From Rhizobium phaseoli (GTDB lineage: Bacteria > Pseudomonadota > Alphaproteobacteria > Rhizobiales > Rhizobiaceae), in the NCBI RefSeq assembly GCF_003985125.1, contig NZ_ML133567.1:310001-374000 (forward strand): 64,000 nucleotides of DNA, read 5' to 3'. This document shows positions 1 through 8,740 of this stretch, piece by piece. Numbering within the stretch: the first letter of the stretch is position 1; each line of letters starts with the position of its first letter. Made by a program: the position numbers and the translations under genes. Under the pieces are notes generated by a model that worked only from the letters and a program-made list of their open reading frames with translations, did not search any database and was not told where the DNA came from.

Positions 1-936
1 ACGGCCAAGATCATCAGCTGGGGCGCGGTCATTCAGGATCTGCGCCTTGAGGGTCATGACGCGCCGCTCTCGCTCGGCTTCGAGGATTTCGACAGCTACC
101 CGCTCTATTCCGCTTATTTCGGCGCCACGCCCGGCCGCTGCGCCAACCGGATCGGCGGCGGCAAATTCACGCTCGACGGCAAGGACCATCAGCTCGAGCC
201 GAACGAAAACGGCGTCACGCATCTGCATGGCGGCAGCGACAATATCGCCAAACGAAGCTGGACGATCGTCGAACATGACGTTGACCGCGTGGTGCTGAAG
301 ATCGTCGATCCCGATGGCCGCGCCGGCTATCCCGGCAATTGCACCATCCAGGCAACCTTCTGGGTGCACGGCAACGGCGAACTGTCGATTACCTATGAAT
401 CGACCAGCGACCAGCCGACGCTCGCCAATGTCTGCCAGCACGCCTATTTCAATCTCGATGGCCGCGAGGATGCGCTCGGCCACGACATCATGATCGCCGC
501 CGATCACTATCTGCCGACCGATGAACGGCAGGTGCCGACCGGCGAGATCCGTTCCGTTGCCGGTACCGAATTCGATCTTCGCGAAATGACGCCGATGAAG
601 CGTTTCGTCGGCAGCGAACAGGTGCTTTACGACCATAATTTCTGCCTGTCGGCCGAACGCACCGCCAAGCGCAGCGTCGCGCTCGCCCGCAGTCTTTATT
701 CCGGTGTGTCGCTTGAAGTGCGCAGCACCGAACCGGGCGTGCAGTTCTATGCCGGTTTCAAGCTCAATACCGGGGCGCCCGGACACGGCGGGCGCAAATA
801 CGGCCCCTTCGCCGGATTCTGCCTGGAGACGCAGGTCTGGCCGGACGCCATCAATCATCAAGGTTTCCCGAATGCGGTGCTGCGCCCCGGCGAAGTGCTG
901 CGCCAGGAGACGGATTATATCTTCACGAAGAGCTGA
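1..936 (+). CDS. galM: Aldose 1-epimerase (galactose mutarotase), 5'-truncated by window edge
   Basis: The reading frame is open from base 1, so the N-terminus lies outside the window; about 311 residues remain. Family motifs are visible: GRCANRIGGG, the substrate-binding histidine region THLHGG, the second histidine in CQHAYFNLDG, and FCLETQVWPDA, which holds the glutamate that acts as base in this family. The enzyme interconverts alpha and beta anomers of hexoses in the cytoplasm. A hairpin terminator follows and separates it from the amino-sugar operon. It could serve galactose or another aldose; substrate cannot be read from the sequence. Confidence 0.93.
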   Translation, partial: TAKIISWGAVIQDLRLEGHDAPLSLGFEDFDSYPLYSAYFGATPGRCANRIGGGKFTLDGKDHQLEPNENGVTHLHGGSDNIAKRSWTIVEHDVDRVVLKIVDPDGRAGYPGNCTIQATFWVHGNGELSITYESTSDQPTLANVCQHAYFNLDGREDALGHDIMIAADHYLPTDERQVPTGEIRSVAGTEFDLREMTPMKRFVGSEQVLYDHNFCLSAERTAKRSVALARSLYSGVSLEVRSTEPGVQFYAGFKLNTGAPGHGGRKYGPFAGFCLETQVWPDAINHQGFPNAVLRPGEVLRQETDYIFTKS

Positions 937-985
937 CGTCTGAGACCGCGCTGTCGACGCACGACTGTCAAATTTGATCGCTATG

Positions 986-1016
986 AAACCTCTTCGGCCC
1001 GCCGGGGAGGTTTTTT
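986..1016 (+). terminator. Rho-independent terminator after aldose epimerase
   Basis: AAACCTC (986-992) pairs with GAGGTTT (1007-1013), and a run of T residues (1011-1016) closes the structure. It sits about 50 bases after the stop codon of the epimerase gene and before the regulator promoter. Confidence 0.7.
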
Positions 1017-1047
1017 CCTAGCCGCGCGCGATTCCGCCTTGCCGATT

Positions 1048-1087
1048 GGTTCTAGATAGGTTCTATTGTCGGCCCATGGATAGAACC
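1048..1087. promoter_or_regulatory. Candidate operator of the GntR regulator: three GGTTCTA boxes
   Basis: GGTTCTA occurs at 1048-1054 and again at 1059-1065, 11 bases apart (one helical turn). The complement TAGAACC lies at 1081-1087, inside the first codons of the regulator. GGTTCTAT (1059-1066) and ATAGAACC (1080-1087) form an inverted repeat. GntR/HutC-type amino-sugar regulators bind short TGGTCTAGA-like palindromes, and TTGGTTCTAGA here resembles that. Autoregulation is inferred. Confidence 0.5.
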
Positions 1088-1849
1088 AGTCTAATAGCGG
1101 AGCTAAACAGCCGCGGCCTGCGTGACGAGGCGTTGACGGGCCCGCTTTATAAGCGACTGGCACAGGCGCTGACCGGTCTTATCCAGGAAGGCCTGCTGAA
1201 GCCCGGCGCGGCGCTGCCGGGAGAGCGCGATCTCGCCGAAGCGTTGAAGCTCGGCCGCGTGACCGTACGCACCGCCTATCGTGATCTGATGGCGTCGGGC
1301 GTACTGGAATCGCGCCACGGAAGCGGTACTTTCGTATCGAGCCGGGTGGAACGCATGGAGCAGTCGCTCTGGCGGCTTTCCTCCTTCTCCGCCGATATGC
1401 GCTCCCGCGGCCGGCTGCCGGCTGCTCGGATATTGTCGCGGACCATCAACACGCCATCGCCGGAGGAATCCTTCCTGCTCGGTCTTGGCGGCGACGAACC
1501 GGTGCTGAGGCTCGACCGCTTGCGTCTTGCCGACGGCCTGCCGCTGGCGATCGAGCGCGCCGTGGTGCCGATCAAGTTCTTGGGCGTCGATGCCGGTGGC
1601 GAGGGATCGCTCTACGATGCGCTGGCCGCCAATGGCCACCGGCCGGTGCGCGCGCTGCAGCGGCTGACCGCGGTCACGCTCGACCCATCGTCGGCGGCGA
1701 TCCTGAACGTCAAATCAGGCGCGCCGGCGCTTCTGATCGAACGCGTCTCGCGCCTGGAAGACCAGCGTGTCGTCGAATACACCCGCTCGCACTACCGCGG
1801 CGATGCCTATGATTTCGTTGCCGAATTGAGAATCGGAGATGACCTATGA
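1076..1849 (+). CDS. GntR/HutC-family transcriptional regulator of amino-sugar genes
   Basis: The 257-residue protein has an N-terminal winged helix (about residues 20-92; ALPGERDLAEALKLGRVTVR is the recognition region, HGSGTFV the wing) and a C-terminal UTRA effector domain (about 105-250). This is the architecture of NagR/DasR, whose effectors are GlcNAc-6-P or GlcN-6-P. I chose ATG 1076 over the upstream TTG 1046 because the ATG begins a normal GntR N-terminus and three candidate operator boxes surround it. The gene overlaps the next one by four bases (ATGA), so it is the first gene of the amino-sugar operon. Effector identity is inferred from neighbours. Confidence 0.9.
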   Translation: MDRTSLIAELNSRGLRDEALTGPLYKRLAQALTGLIQEGLLKPGAALPGERDLAEALKLGRVTVRTAYRDLMASGVLESRHGSGTFVSSRVERMEQSLWRLSSFSADMRSRGRLPAARILSRTINTPSPEESFLLGLGGDEPVLRLDRLRLADGLPLAIERAVVPIKFLGVDAGGEGSLYDALAANGHRPVRALQRLTAVTLDPSSAAILNVKSGAPALLIERVSRLEDQRVVEYTRSHYRGDAYDFVAELRIGDDL

Positions 1850-2877
1850 GTGAAACCCAGTCGCTGATGCTGCAGGAAGCCGGCCAGTCGCCGGAGGTGG
1901 TGGCCACCCTTCTCGAAAAGGAAAAACCGGCCTTTGCCGAGATTGCCAAACTGTTTTCGTCCGCCCGCCCGAGCGTGGTGACGACGGCGGCGCGCGGCTC
2001 GTCGGACCACGCCGCCACCTTCTTCAAATATCTCTTCGAGATCACCTGCGGCGTTCCGGTCGCCTCGGTCGGCCCGTCGATCGCGTCCGTCTACGGGGCC
2101 GCGCTCCAATTGAAGGGCGGCGTGCATTTCACCGTCTCGCAATCGGGTGCGAGCCCCGATATCGTGGCCCTGCAAGAGGCGGCCAGGAAGGGCGGGGCAA
2201 CGACGATCGCCGTCGTCAACGTCACCGACAGCCCGCTTGCCAAACAGGCGGATATCGTTCTCGGCCTCAACGCCGGCGCCGAAAAGAGCGTCGCGGCGAC
2301 CAAATCCTTCATCGCCTCCGTCGCCGCCCTTTCCGGCGTGACAGCTGCGATCGGCGGTGCATCCGGGCTGCAGGCCGCGCTCGCCAAGCTGCCGGAGGCG
2401 CTGTCAGCGACGGCTGGGATCGATACGGCGGCAGCCGAGGAGGTGCTCTTCAACGCGACCTCGCTCTATACGGCCGGCCGCGGCCCGGCCTTCGCCATTG
2501 CGCTGGAAGCGGCGTTGAAGGCCAAGGAAACCTCCGGCCTGCATGCCGAAGCTTTCTCGCTGGCGGAACTGATGCACGGCCCGATGCGCCTGGTACAGCC
2601 GGGCTTTCCCATCGTCGCCTTCGCGCCGGATGATGCGGCCTTTGCCAATAACGGCCAGGCGCTGGAGCGGCTGCAGAAACTCGGCGCCACCACCGTCGGT
2701 TTCTCCACGCAGCCGCTCTCCGGGATCAATCTTCGGGTGCCGACGACCGGCAACGGCCTCATCGATCCGCTGGTGTCGCTGCTCGTCTATTACCGGCTGA
2801 TCGAGTCGGTGACCCGCCGCAAGGGCTTCGATCCGGACAAGCCGGCAAACCTGCTCAAGGTGACGGAGACGGTCTGA
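1846..2877 (+). CDS. SIS-domain amino-sugar-phosphate deaminase/isomerase (NagB-II/GlmS C-terminal type)
   Basis: The 343-residue protein has two SIS folds. Sugar-phosphate-binding serine and threonine loops are visible in TAARGSSDHAATF and VSQSGASPDIVAL, and the ETSGLHAEAFSLAELMHGP segment is typical of the GlmS isomerase half. No glutaminase domain is present, so it is not GlmS. In amino-sugar operons such proteins act as GlcN-6-P deaminases (NagB-II), and the position between the GntR regulator and nagA supports that role. It overlaps both neighbours (4 bases upstream, 1 base downstream), which suggests translational coupling. An AgaS-like galactosamine-6-P activity cannot be excluded. Confidence 0.85.
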   Translation: MSETQSLMLQEAGQSPEVVATLLEKEKPAFAEIAKLFSSARPSVVTTAARGSSDHAATFFKYLFEITCGVPVASVGPSIASVYGAALQLKGGVHFTVSQSGASPDIVALQEAARKGGATTIAVVNVTDSPLAKQADIVLGLNAGAEKSVAATKSFIASVAALSGVTAAIGGASGLQAALAKLPEALSATAGIDTAAAEEVLFNATSLYTAGRGPAFAIALEAALKAKETSGLHAEAFSLAELMHGPMRLVQPGFPIVAFAPDDAAFANNGQALERLQKLGATTVGFSTQPLSGINLRVPTTGNGLIDPLVSLLVYYRLIESVTRRKGFDPDKPANLLKVTETV

Positions 2878-4028
2878 TGGCCCGCAAGATCTTCATCGGC
2901 GCCCGCATCTTCGACGGCGAGCGCTTTCATGACGACAGGGCGCTCATCGTTGCCGACGGCCGGGTCGAGGCGATTGTCGCGACAAACGATCTGCCGGACG
3001 GCGAGACGGTGACGCTTGCCGGCGGCGTGCTTTCGGCCGGCTTCATCGATGCGCAGGTCAATGGCGGCGGCGGACGGATGCTGAACGACGAACCATCCGC
3101 CGCCTCGATGGAGATCATCGCACAGGGCCACCGGCCCTATGGAACGACCGCGCTGCTGCCGACGCTGATCACCGACACATCGGAAGCCTCCATCGCCGCC
3201 ATCGAGGCCGCTACGGAAGCAGTCAAGGCGGACCGCGGCGTTGCCGGGCTGCATCTCGAAGGTCCGCATCTGGCGCCGGCGCGCAAGGGCGCGCATCTGG
3301 CCGAGCTGATGCGGCCGGTCGAAGACCGCGACGTCAAAGCCTTTATCCAGGCGCGCGAGGCGATCGGCACGCTGCTCGTCACGATTGCCGCCGAGCAGGT
3401 GACGGTTGCTCAGGTGCGCGAACTTGCGGAAGCGGGCGTCACCGTCAGCATCGGTCACTCCGATTGTTCGAGCGAGGCGGCGGAGGAACGTTTCGATGCC
3501 GGAGCGCGCGGCGTCACGCATCTCTTCAACGCCATGAGCCAACTGGGGCACCGTGCGCCGGGCCTTGTCGGCGCCGCGATCGATCATCCCTCCACCTGGT
3601 GCGGCATCATCGCCGACGGTCATCACGTCGATCCGAAGGCCTTGCGCACGGCGCTGCGCGCCAAGCGCGGTGAAGGCAAGCTGTTCTTTGTCACCGACGC
3701 GATGTCGCTCGTCGGGTCTGAGAAGGATTCGTTCACGCTGAACGGGCGCACCGTCCGGCGCGAAAGAGGCGGCTTCTGCTCCAAGCTGGTGCTCTCCGAC
3801 GGCACGCTCGCCGGTTCCGATGTCGACATGATCTCGACGATCCGCTACGGCGTCACCTATCTCGACCTGACGCTCGCCGAGGCCTTGCGCATGGCGACCC
3901 TCTATCCCGCCCGTTTCCTCCGGCTTGCCGATCGCGGCCATCTCTCGCCGGGCGCGCGCGCCGATCTCGTCCATCTCACCGATGCGCTGACTGTTGCCGC
4001 CACCTGGCTTGCCGGCGAAGCGGCCTGA
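2877..4028 (+). CDS. nagA: N-acetylglucosamine-6-phosphate deacetylase
   Basis: This 383-residue amidohydrolase removes acetate from GlcNAc-6-P in the cytoplasm. Diagnostic segments are GGVLSAGFIDAQVNGGGG near the N-terminus, the metal-binding glutamate in HLEGPHLAPARKGAH, the histidines in SIGHSDCSS and GVTHLFNAMS, and the catalytic aspartate in FVTDAMS. Its start shares one base with the upstream stop codon. Together with the SIS deaminase it converts GlcNAc-6-P to fructose-6-P, the core of chitin and peptidoglycan amino-sugar use. Confidence 0.95.
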   Translation: MARKIFIGARIFDGERFHDDRALIVADGRVEAIVATNDLPDGETVTLAGGVLSAGFIDAQVNGGGGRMLNDEPSAASMEIIAQGHRPYGTTALLPTLITDTSEASIAAIEAATEAVKADRGVAGLHLEGPHLAPARKGAHLAELMRPVEDRDVKAFIQAREAIGTLLVTIAAEQVTVAQVRELAEAGVTVSIGHSDCSSEAAEERFDAGARGVTHLFNAMSQLGHRAPGLVGAAIDHPSTWCGIIADGHHVDPKALRTALRAKRGEGKLFFVTDAMSLVGSEKDSFTLNGRTVRRERGGFCSKLVLSDGTLAGSDVDMISTIRYGVTYLDLTLAEALRMATLYPARFLRLADRGHLSPGARADLVHLTDALTVAATWLAGEAA

Positions 4029-4046
4029 CCCTCAAGGAGACGTAGG

Positions 4047-4775
4047 ATGACTGATATCACCGATGCCTATTTCTCCAATCTGATCGGTCGGCTGGAGACG
4101 TTGAAGCACGCGCTTGCCGAGCCGATGGCGCAGGCAGCGTCGGTGATCCTCGATGCAGCTCGTGGCGACAAGCGCGTCTATGTCTTCGGCACCGGGCATT
4201 CGCATATGCTGGCGGAAGAGGTGCACTATCGCGCTGGCGGGCTCGCCTTCACTGTGCCGGTGCTTGTCGGTTCGGCCATGCTGCACGAAGGAGCAGTCAT
4301 CAGCTCGGTCTATGAACGGACCCAGGGCCTAGTGCGGCCGATGCTGGAGCGTTACGGCATGCAGCCGGGCGACGTCATTATCATTGCATCGAATTCCGGC
4401 GTGAACGCCGCGCCGATCGAAGCCGCCGACTATGCGCATGAAATCGGCGCCAAGGTGATCGCCATCACCTCGATCGCTTATTCCTCGGCGATCGCCAATG
4501 GCCGCCGGCGGCTCGCCGAGGTCGCTGATGTCGTGCTCGACAACGGGCTGCCGCCGGGTGATGCCGTTCTCGACCTCGAAGGAACAGGGCTTCGGGTCGG
4601 GCCGGTCTCGACGGCGGTGGGGGTGACGGTTATCAATGCGATCTTTGCCGAGGTCGCCTCGGAGCTTTCAAAATCAGGCGATGCGCCTGTTTATCTCAGC
4701 GCCAACATGCCGGGGGCAGCCGAGATCAACCAGAAGCTCGTCAAGAAATATCGGCCGCGCAACCCGCATCTCTGA
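4047..4775 (+). CDS. SIS-domain sugar isomerase family protein (UPF0309 type)
   Basis: The 242-residue single-SIS protein has phosphosugar-binding loops [18 protein letters not shown] and [19 protein letters not shown]. It matches the UPF0309/SIS group related to MurNAc-6-P etherase and GmhA. AAGGAG lies about nine bases before the ATG. It is the last gene of the amino-sugar operon, 18 bases after nagA. The exact reaction is unknown; processing of a phosphorylated amino sugar is the reasonable guess. Confidence 0.82.
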   Translation: MTDITDAYFSNLIGRLETLKHALAEPMAQAASVILDAARGDKRVYVFGTGHSHMLAEEVHYRAGGLAFTVPVLVGSAMLHEGAVISSVYERTQGLVRPMLERYGMQPGDVIIIASNSGVNAAPIEAADYAHEIGAKVIAITSIAYSSAIANGRRRLAEVADVVLDNGLPPGDAVLDLEGTGLRVGPVSTAVGVTVINAIFAEVASELSKSGDAPVYLSANMPGAAEINQKLVKKYRPRNPHL

Positions 4776-4821
4776 GTCGGATAAAAGGCCTGCCGCGTCG
4801 CAAGCGCGGTTCTTGACGCGA

Positions 4822-6018
4822 TCAGGCGGCAAGAATGGCGCTGACCATGCGGGCAGTCCGCGGTGCCAGCGTCAAACCGATATGTCCGTGTCCAAAAGCA
4901 AACACGACGTCCCTTCCTCCTTTTGAAGGCCGGATAACCGGAACGGAATCGGGCATCGAAGGGCGGAAGCCCATCCAGCTCCGGCTTGGTTCACCAAGCG
5001 TTGGGAAAATCCTTCGCGCATTTGCGAGCAACACTTCCAGCCGCCTCGGGTTCGAAGGAGCAGTAATGCCTCCGAGCTCCACGGTACCGGCCACACGCAA
5101 ACGGTCACGCATCGGGCAAAAGTAAAATCCATGATGCGTCGGGCATACCGGTCGTTCCACCGGCAGTGTTTCCATATCGAACTCGAGATGATAACCCCGC
5201 TCAGTATCCAGCAGAACCCGCTCTCCGAGCTGCAGAGCCAGCCCGCGGGAATGTGCCCCGGCGGCGATCACGGCTGCTCGGGCATGAATATTGTGGGCTG
5301 AAGCCTGCATCCTCACTCCGTTCCGCTCACGCGAAATAGTCGTCACGGAATCTCGGACGAACTCGACCCCGGCTTGTCTGGCGCCGGCTTCCATCACGCT
5401 CATGACCTGGCCGGGATCGGTGAAGTTTATCGCCTTCGGAAAGAAAAGCCCTCCGCCATGAACCTGCGGCAGCCGGGGCTCGAGGCTTTGCACTTCGTCG
5501 GGGGTGAGAAGCTGCTGCGCTATCCGGTAGTTTCGGCGAAGCGCGACATCCGAAGCGGCCGCCTTGAAGGCCTCAGGCGTCTGGTAGAGATAAAGGCATC
5601 CTTTCGCGCTCAAGAGATCGGATGCGCCGATTTCTGCTGCGAGTTCAAGCCATTCCGATGAAGCGTCGGACAGAAGGTCGGCGATGCGGCTCGTATTGTC
5701 TCTGTATCGGTGAGGGAGGGATTCGTAGGCAAAACGCACCAGCCATGGAAATAACGTCGGCAATGCGGCCTTGCGGATGGATAAAGGGCTGTCGGAATTG
5801 AGGAGCAGCGCCGCCAGGTTTTTAAGGACAGCGGGCGTGCCGACGGGAATGATCGCATAATCGGCAATCGTTCCGGCATTGCCGTAGGATGCGCCCGAAC
5901 CGGGTTTGTTCGGTTCGATCAGCACGACATCCCGACCGTCGGCACGCAGCCGCAGGGCGGTTGCCATGCCGATCACGCCGCCGCCGATGACGGCGATATC
6001 TGTTGTAAGCTTGTTCAT
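4822..6018 (-). CDS. FAD-dependent D-amino-acid dehydrogenase-like oxidoreductase (DadA family)
   Basis: The 398-residue protein has an N-terminal Rossmann FAD site (IAVIGGGVIGMATALRL), the DadA-type GSGASYGNAGTIA segment, and a C-terminal FAD-binding end (FAFGHGHIGLTLAPRTA). DadA-family enzymes oxidise D-amino acids or related imino acids to 2-oxo acids, passing electrons to the respiratory chain. The gene is the distal member of a minus-strand operon behind an amino-acid ABC transporter, so it probably oxidises the imported compound. Substrate (D-amino acid, hydroxyproline or similar) is not evident. Confidence 0.88.
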   Translation of the reverse strand: MNKLTTDIAVIGGGVIGMATALRLRADGRDVVLIEPNKPGSGASYGNAGTIADYAIIPVGTPAVLKNLAALLLNSDSPLSIRKAALPTLFPWLVRFAYESLPHRYRDNTSRIADLLSDASSEWLELAAEIGASDLLSAKGCLYLYQTPEAFKAAASDVALRRNYRIAQQLLTPDEVQSLEPRLPQVHGGGLFFPKAINFTDPGQVMSVMEAGARQAGVEFVRDSVTTISRERNGVRMQASAHNIHARAAVIAAGAHSRGLALQLGERVLLDTERGYHLEFDMETLPVERPVCPTHHGFYFCPMRDRLRVAGTVELGGITAPSNPRRLEVLLANARRIFPTLGEPSRSWMGFRPSMPDSVPVIRPSKGGRDVVFAFGHGHIGLTLAPRTARMVSAILAA

Positions 6019-6111
6019 CGGATATGTATTTGCCTTGGAAAAAGAGGCCTGATGCCGGCCGGGCTCTGCCGCGGCGCCATGCGCCGCCGGAGCGGTTCAG
6101 GTCGATCGAGG

Positions 6112-6912
6112 CTAGCCTGGAGAAGCGTAGCGCGCGACATAGGCAGCCGTGCGTGCCTCCGTTGGACGGTCAAGCACATCTCCGGCGGTTCCCTGCTCGA
6201 TGATAAGACCGCCATCGATGAACACGACCCAGTCCGACACCTCTTTCGCAAAGGGAAGCTCGTGGGTGACCAGGATCATCGTCATGCCGTCTGCGGCCAG
6301 TTCCCGCATGACGCGGAGAACTTCGCCGGTCGATTCAGGATCGAGCGCCGACGTCGGTTCGTCGAACAGCAACACCGTTGGCTCCAGCGCCAGGGCGCGT
6401 GCAATCGCCACACGCTGCTGCTCGCCGCCCGACATCTGCTCCGGATAAGCCATTGCCCGTTTGGCAAGACCCACTCTGGTCAGAAGTTTCACGGCCCGTT
6501 CCACGGCCTGTCTCTCAGCAATCCCGGCTGCTTGCATCTGAGCGAGAATGACGTTCTCCACAGCCGTCAAATGCGGGAACAGATTGAAACGCTGAAACAC
6601 CATGCCGACGCATTGCCGAAGCTTCGCAAGATTGCGGCAGGTTACCTTGCCGTCAGCGAAGATCGTCTCATCGCCGACAGTGATCGTTCCCTGATCGGGA
6701 CGCTCAAGCAAATTGACACAGCGCATGAGGGTGGTCTTTCCTCCCCCGCTCTGACCAATGATGCTGACGATTTTGCCGACTGGAACATCGAGATCGACGC
6801 GGTCAAGCACCAGGCGCCCATCGAAAGACTTGCGCAATCCGCTAATTTTGACGGCGGGACGACCGACCGGCTGCTTTGCCACGAAGGCAGTTTTGGCGGG
6901 AGTGGTGGTCAT
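6112..6912 (-). CDS. Polar amino-acid ABC transporter, ATP-binding protein
   Basis: The 266-residue GlnQ/HisP-type ATPase shows Walker A GQSGGGKTTL, Q-loop VFQRFNLFPH, signature MSGGEQQRVAIARAL, Walker B VLLFDEPTSALD and the switch histidine in LVTHELPFAKE. It energises import by the permease whose gene ends three bases upstream. ATG 6912 is supported by this tight spacing. Confidence 0.95.
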   Translation of the reverse strand: MTTTPAKTAFVAKQPVGRPAVKISGLRKSFDGRLVLDRVDLDVPVGKIVSIIGQSGGGKTTLMRCVNLLERPDQGTITVGDETIFADGKVTCRNLAKLRQCVGMVFQRFNLFPHLTAVENVILAQMQAAGIAERQAVERAVKLLTRVGLAKRAMAYPEQMSGGEQQRVAIARALALEPTVLLFDEPTSALDPESTGEVLRVMRELAADGMTMILVTHELPFAKEVSDWVVFIDGGLIIEQGTAGDVLDRPTEARTAAYVARYASPG

Positions 6913-6915
6913 GGG

Positions 6916-7659
6916 TCAGACCTTCCCCTCGGCGAGATAGGCCCTGGCCAATTTCAGCCGACGCCGTCTGGCCAATGACAATGGCACACCCGCATGGATC
7001 TTGCGCTCGAGCAGAAGCAGACATTGTGAAACCGGGTAGCAGATACCGAAATAAACGGCCGAGATCACCAGATACACTTCCAGCGCTCGGAAGGTTTCCG
7101 AGGCTATCAACTGGGCCTGCGTCATCAGTTCGGCAGCGGAGATCGTCACGAGCAGCGAGGTCGACTTGATCAGGTCGACGAACATGGTGTTCGTACCGGG
7201 AAGCGCCAGCCGCACCGCCTGAGGCAGAACGACATGGCTGAAAGTCTTGCCGCGCCCTAACCCGAGCGCTTGCGACGCCTCCTGCTGTCCTCTGTGGACG
7301 CCGGCGATAGCTGCCCGAAAGATCTCGGAGAGGTAAGCCGCGTAGAAGAGCACCAGGCTCAATACTCCAGCCTCGAAAACCTCCAGCCTGATGCCTACGG
7401 AAGGCAGGCCGAAGTAGGTGAGGAAAATGATCGCGAGGAGCGGTACGTTCTTAAAAAGCTCCGTATAGAGCGCCGCAGGGACGCGGACCAGCCGGAGCCG
7501 GTTGAGCCTCATCAGTGCAAGTGCAAGACCAAGGATCGTCGCGCCGACGAAGCTTGCCATGGTGTAGCCGAGGGTCTTGAGCAGACCCCCGGCAATGTTT
7601 CCGACGTAGTCGTTCCAGGGAACCTGGAAGATATCGGTGAAGGATGACAACGCCATCAT
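6916..7659 (-). CDS. Polar amino-acid ABC transporter, permease (HisM/GlnP family)
   Basis: The 247-residue inner-membrane protein has about five hydrophobic segments. The EAA loop that contacts the ATPase is EASQALGLGRGKTFSHVVLP. The N-terminal segment GGLLKTLGYTMASFVGATIL is typical of the His/Glu/Gln/Arg/opine permease family. Only one permease gene is present, so a homodimer is likely. It lies between the binding-protein and ATPase genes with spacings of nine and three bases. Confidence 0.95.
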   Translation of the reverse strand: MMALSSFTDIFQVPWNDYVGNIAGGLLKTLGYTMASFVGATILGLALALMRLNRLRLVRVPAALYTELFKNVPLLAIIFLTYFGLPSVGIRLEVFEAGVLSLVLFYAAYLSEIFRAAIAGVHRGQQEASQALGLGRGKTFSHVVLPQAVRLALPGTNTMFVDLIKSTSLLVTISAAELMTQAQLIASETFRALEVYLVISAVYFGICYPVSQCLLLLERKIHAGVPLSLARRRRLKLARAYLAEGKV

Positions 7660-7668
7660 GCTTCGATC

Positions 7669-8595
7669 TCACTTCGCGATGGAAGGCGGATTCCAGTCGG
7701 CGGGACGATCAACGCCGCGCCGCTGTGCCGCCATCTCGGGCGATGGGACCAAGAACTGCTGGGGATCGCCGCCCCATTTCGTGATCAAAGCCGCAAGGGA
7801 TCCATCCTTGTACATGCCGTCAATCTGATCGGAAACAGCCTTGGCCAGCTTCGGCGACTGCTTTGGAAGGTAGAATCCGGTCATATACGCTTGAAAATAT
7901 TTGTAATCGGGGTGCGCGGCGACCTGTTCGTTCGTCGGCGGCTTCAGATATTCGATACGGACCTTCATGTCAGGCCGCTGCTGTTGTTGATAGGTGATCA
8001 GCAGCGGATCGAGAAAGCCTACGTCGAGGCGCCCGGCAGAAATATCCTGGAACACGCTGTCGGCGCTCGGGAACGTATGGGGCGATGCGTTCGGGACCTG
8101 GGCGATGGATTTCGCCCAGACATAGCCGGTGACGGTGCCGAGATTCTTGCCTTCCAGGCTCGCAACATCCGGAAAGGCGGCCGTGCCGCTTACCGCCATG
8201 GCCGGTGGCGAATAATACGGCGGGTCCGTGAACAGGCCGACTTTCTGGCGGGCGTCGGACCATGCGATTCCGCCAATGGTTATATCAGCCCGCTGCGTCT
8301 GGACGGAAGCCAGCATGCCCGGAAAGTCGGTGACGTTGATTTCGATCTTCAGGCCGAGCTTATCGGCGATGGCTGCCAGGATGTCGCTGTCAAGGCCGAC
8401 AAGCTTCCCATCCTTAACCGCCGTGTAGGGCATGTACGGCTGCACCGTAACGACGAGCGTGCCCGGCTTCATCAGTTCCAGATCGTCGGCGGCAGCAGCG
8501 GGTGGCAGGGCCGTCGCGAACAACCCCAAACTCAATATCGCCAAGGCAACGATCCCATGCGCCTGCGATTTTTTCGTCAATTCAGCATGTTTCAT
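7669..8595 (-). CDS. Periplasmic amino-acid-binding protein of ABC transporter (SBP family 3)
   Basis: The 308-residue protein begins with a signal peptide (charged start, hydrophobic core, AAAA-DD cleavage region near residue 36) followed by an SBP_bac_3 domain (TLVVTVQPYMPYT, GLDSDILAAIADKLGL, ADITIGGIAWSDAR). AGAGGGG lies about six bases before the ATG. It is the first gene of the minus-strand operon and is divergent from an FCD regulator, which probably controls it. The ligand is unknown; the downstream DadA-like gene points to an amino or imino acid. Confidence 0.94.
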   Translation of the reverse strand: MKHAELTKKSQAHGIVALAILSLGLFATALPPAAAADDLELMKPGTLVVTVQPYMPYTAVKDGKLVGLDSDILAAIADKLGLKIEINVTDFPGMLASVQTQRADITIGGIAWSDARQKVGLFTDPPYYSPPAMAVSGTAAFPDVASLEGKNLGTVTGYVWAKSIAQVPNASPHTFPSADSVFQDISAGRLDVGFLDPLLITYQQQQRPDMKVRIEYLKPPTNEQVAAHPDYKYFQAYMTGFYLPKQSPKLAKAVSDQIDGMYKDGSLAALITKWGGDPQQFLVPSPEMAAQRRGVDRPADWNPPSIAK

Positions 8596-8615
8596 TTGAA
8601 CCCCTCTTTGTGGTT

Positions 8616-8648
8616 ATATATTGCTGATATATTGAAGATATGCCGACA
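8616..8648. promoter_or_regulatory. Candidate operator with 11-bp phased ATATATTG repeats
   Basis: ATATATTG occurs at 8616-8623 and 8627-8634, exactly 11 bases apart, and a third, degraded copy starts at 8638 (ATATGCCG). The repeats lie in the divergent region between the binding-protein gene and the FCD regulator, the usual place for a GntR/FCD operator. Confidence 0.4.
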
Positions 8649-8740
8649 CTATATGAAGTCAAGCAGATTCGTTGCGCGCTTTTTTAGGCGGAGCAGTGTT
8701 TGGCTATGCGGACATGCACAGAGAGAGGAACGCGCTGAAG

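Noticed and set aside
2790..3974. 394-codon minus-strand open frame
   Set aside because: Antisense to nagA; low-complexity shadow frame.
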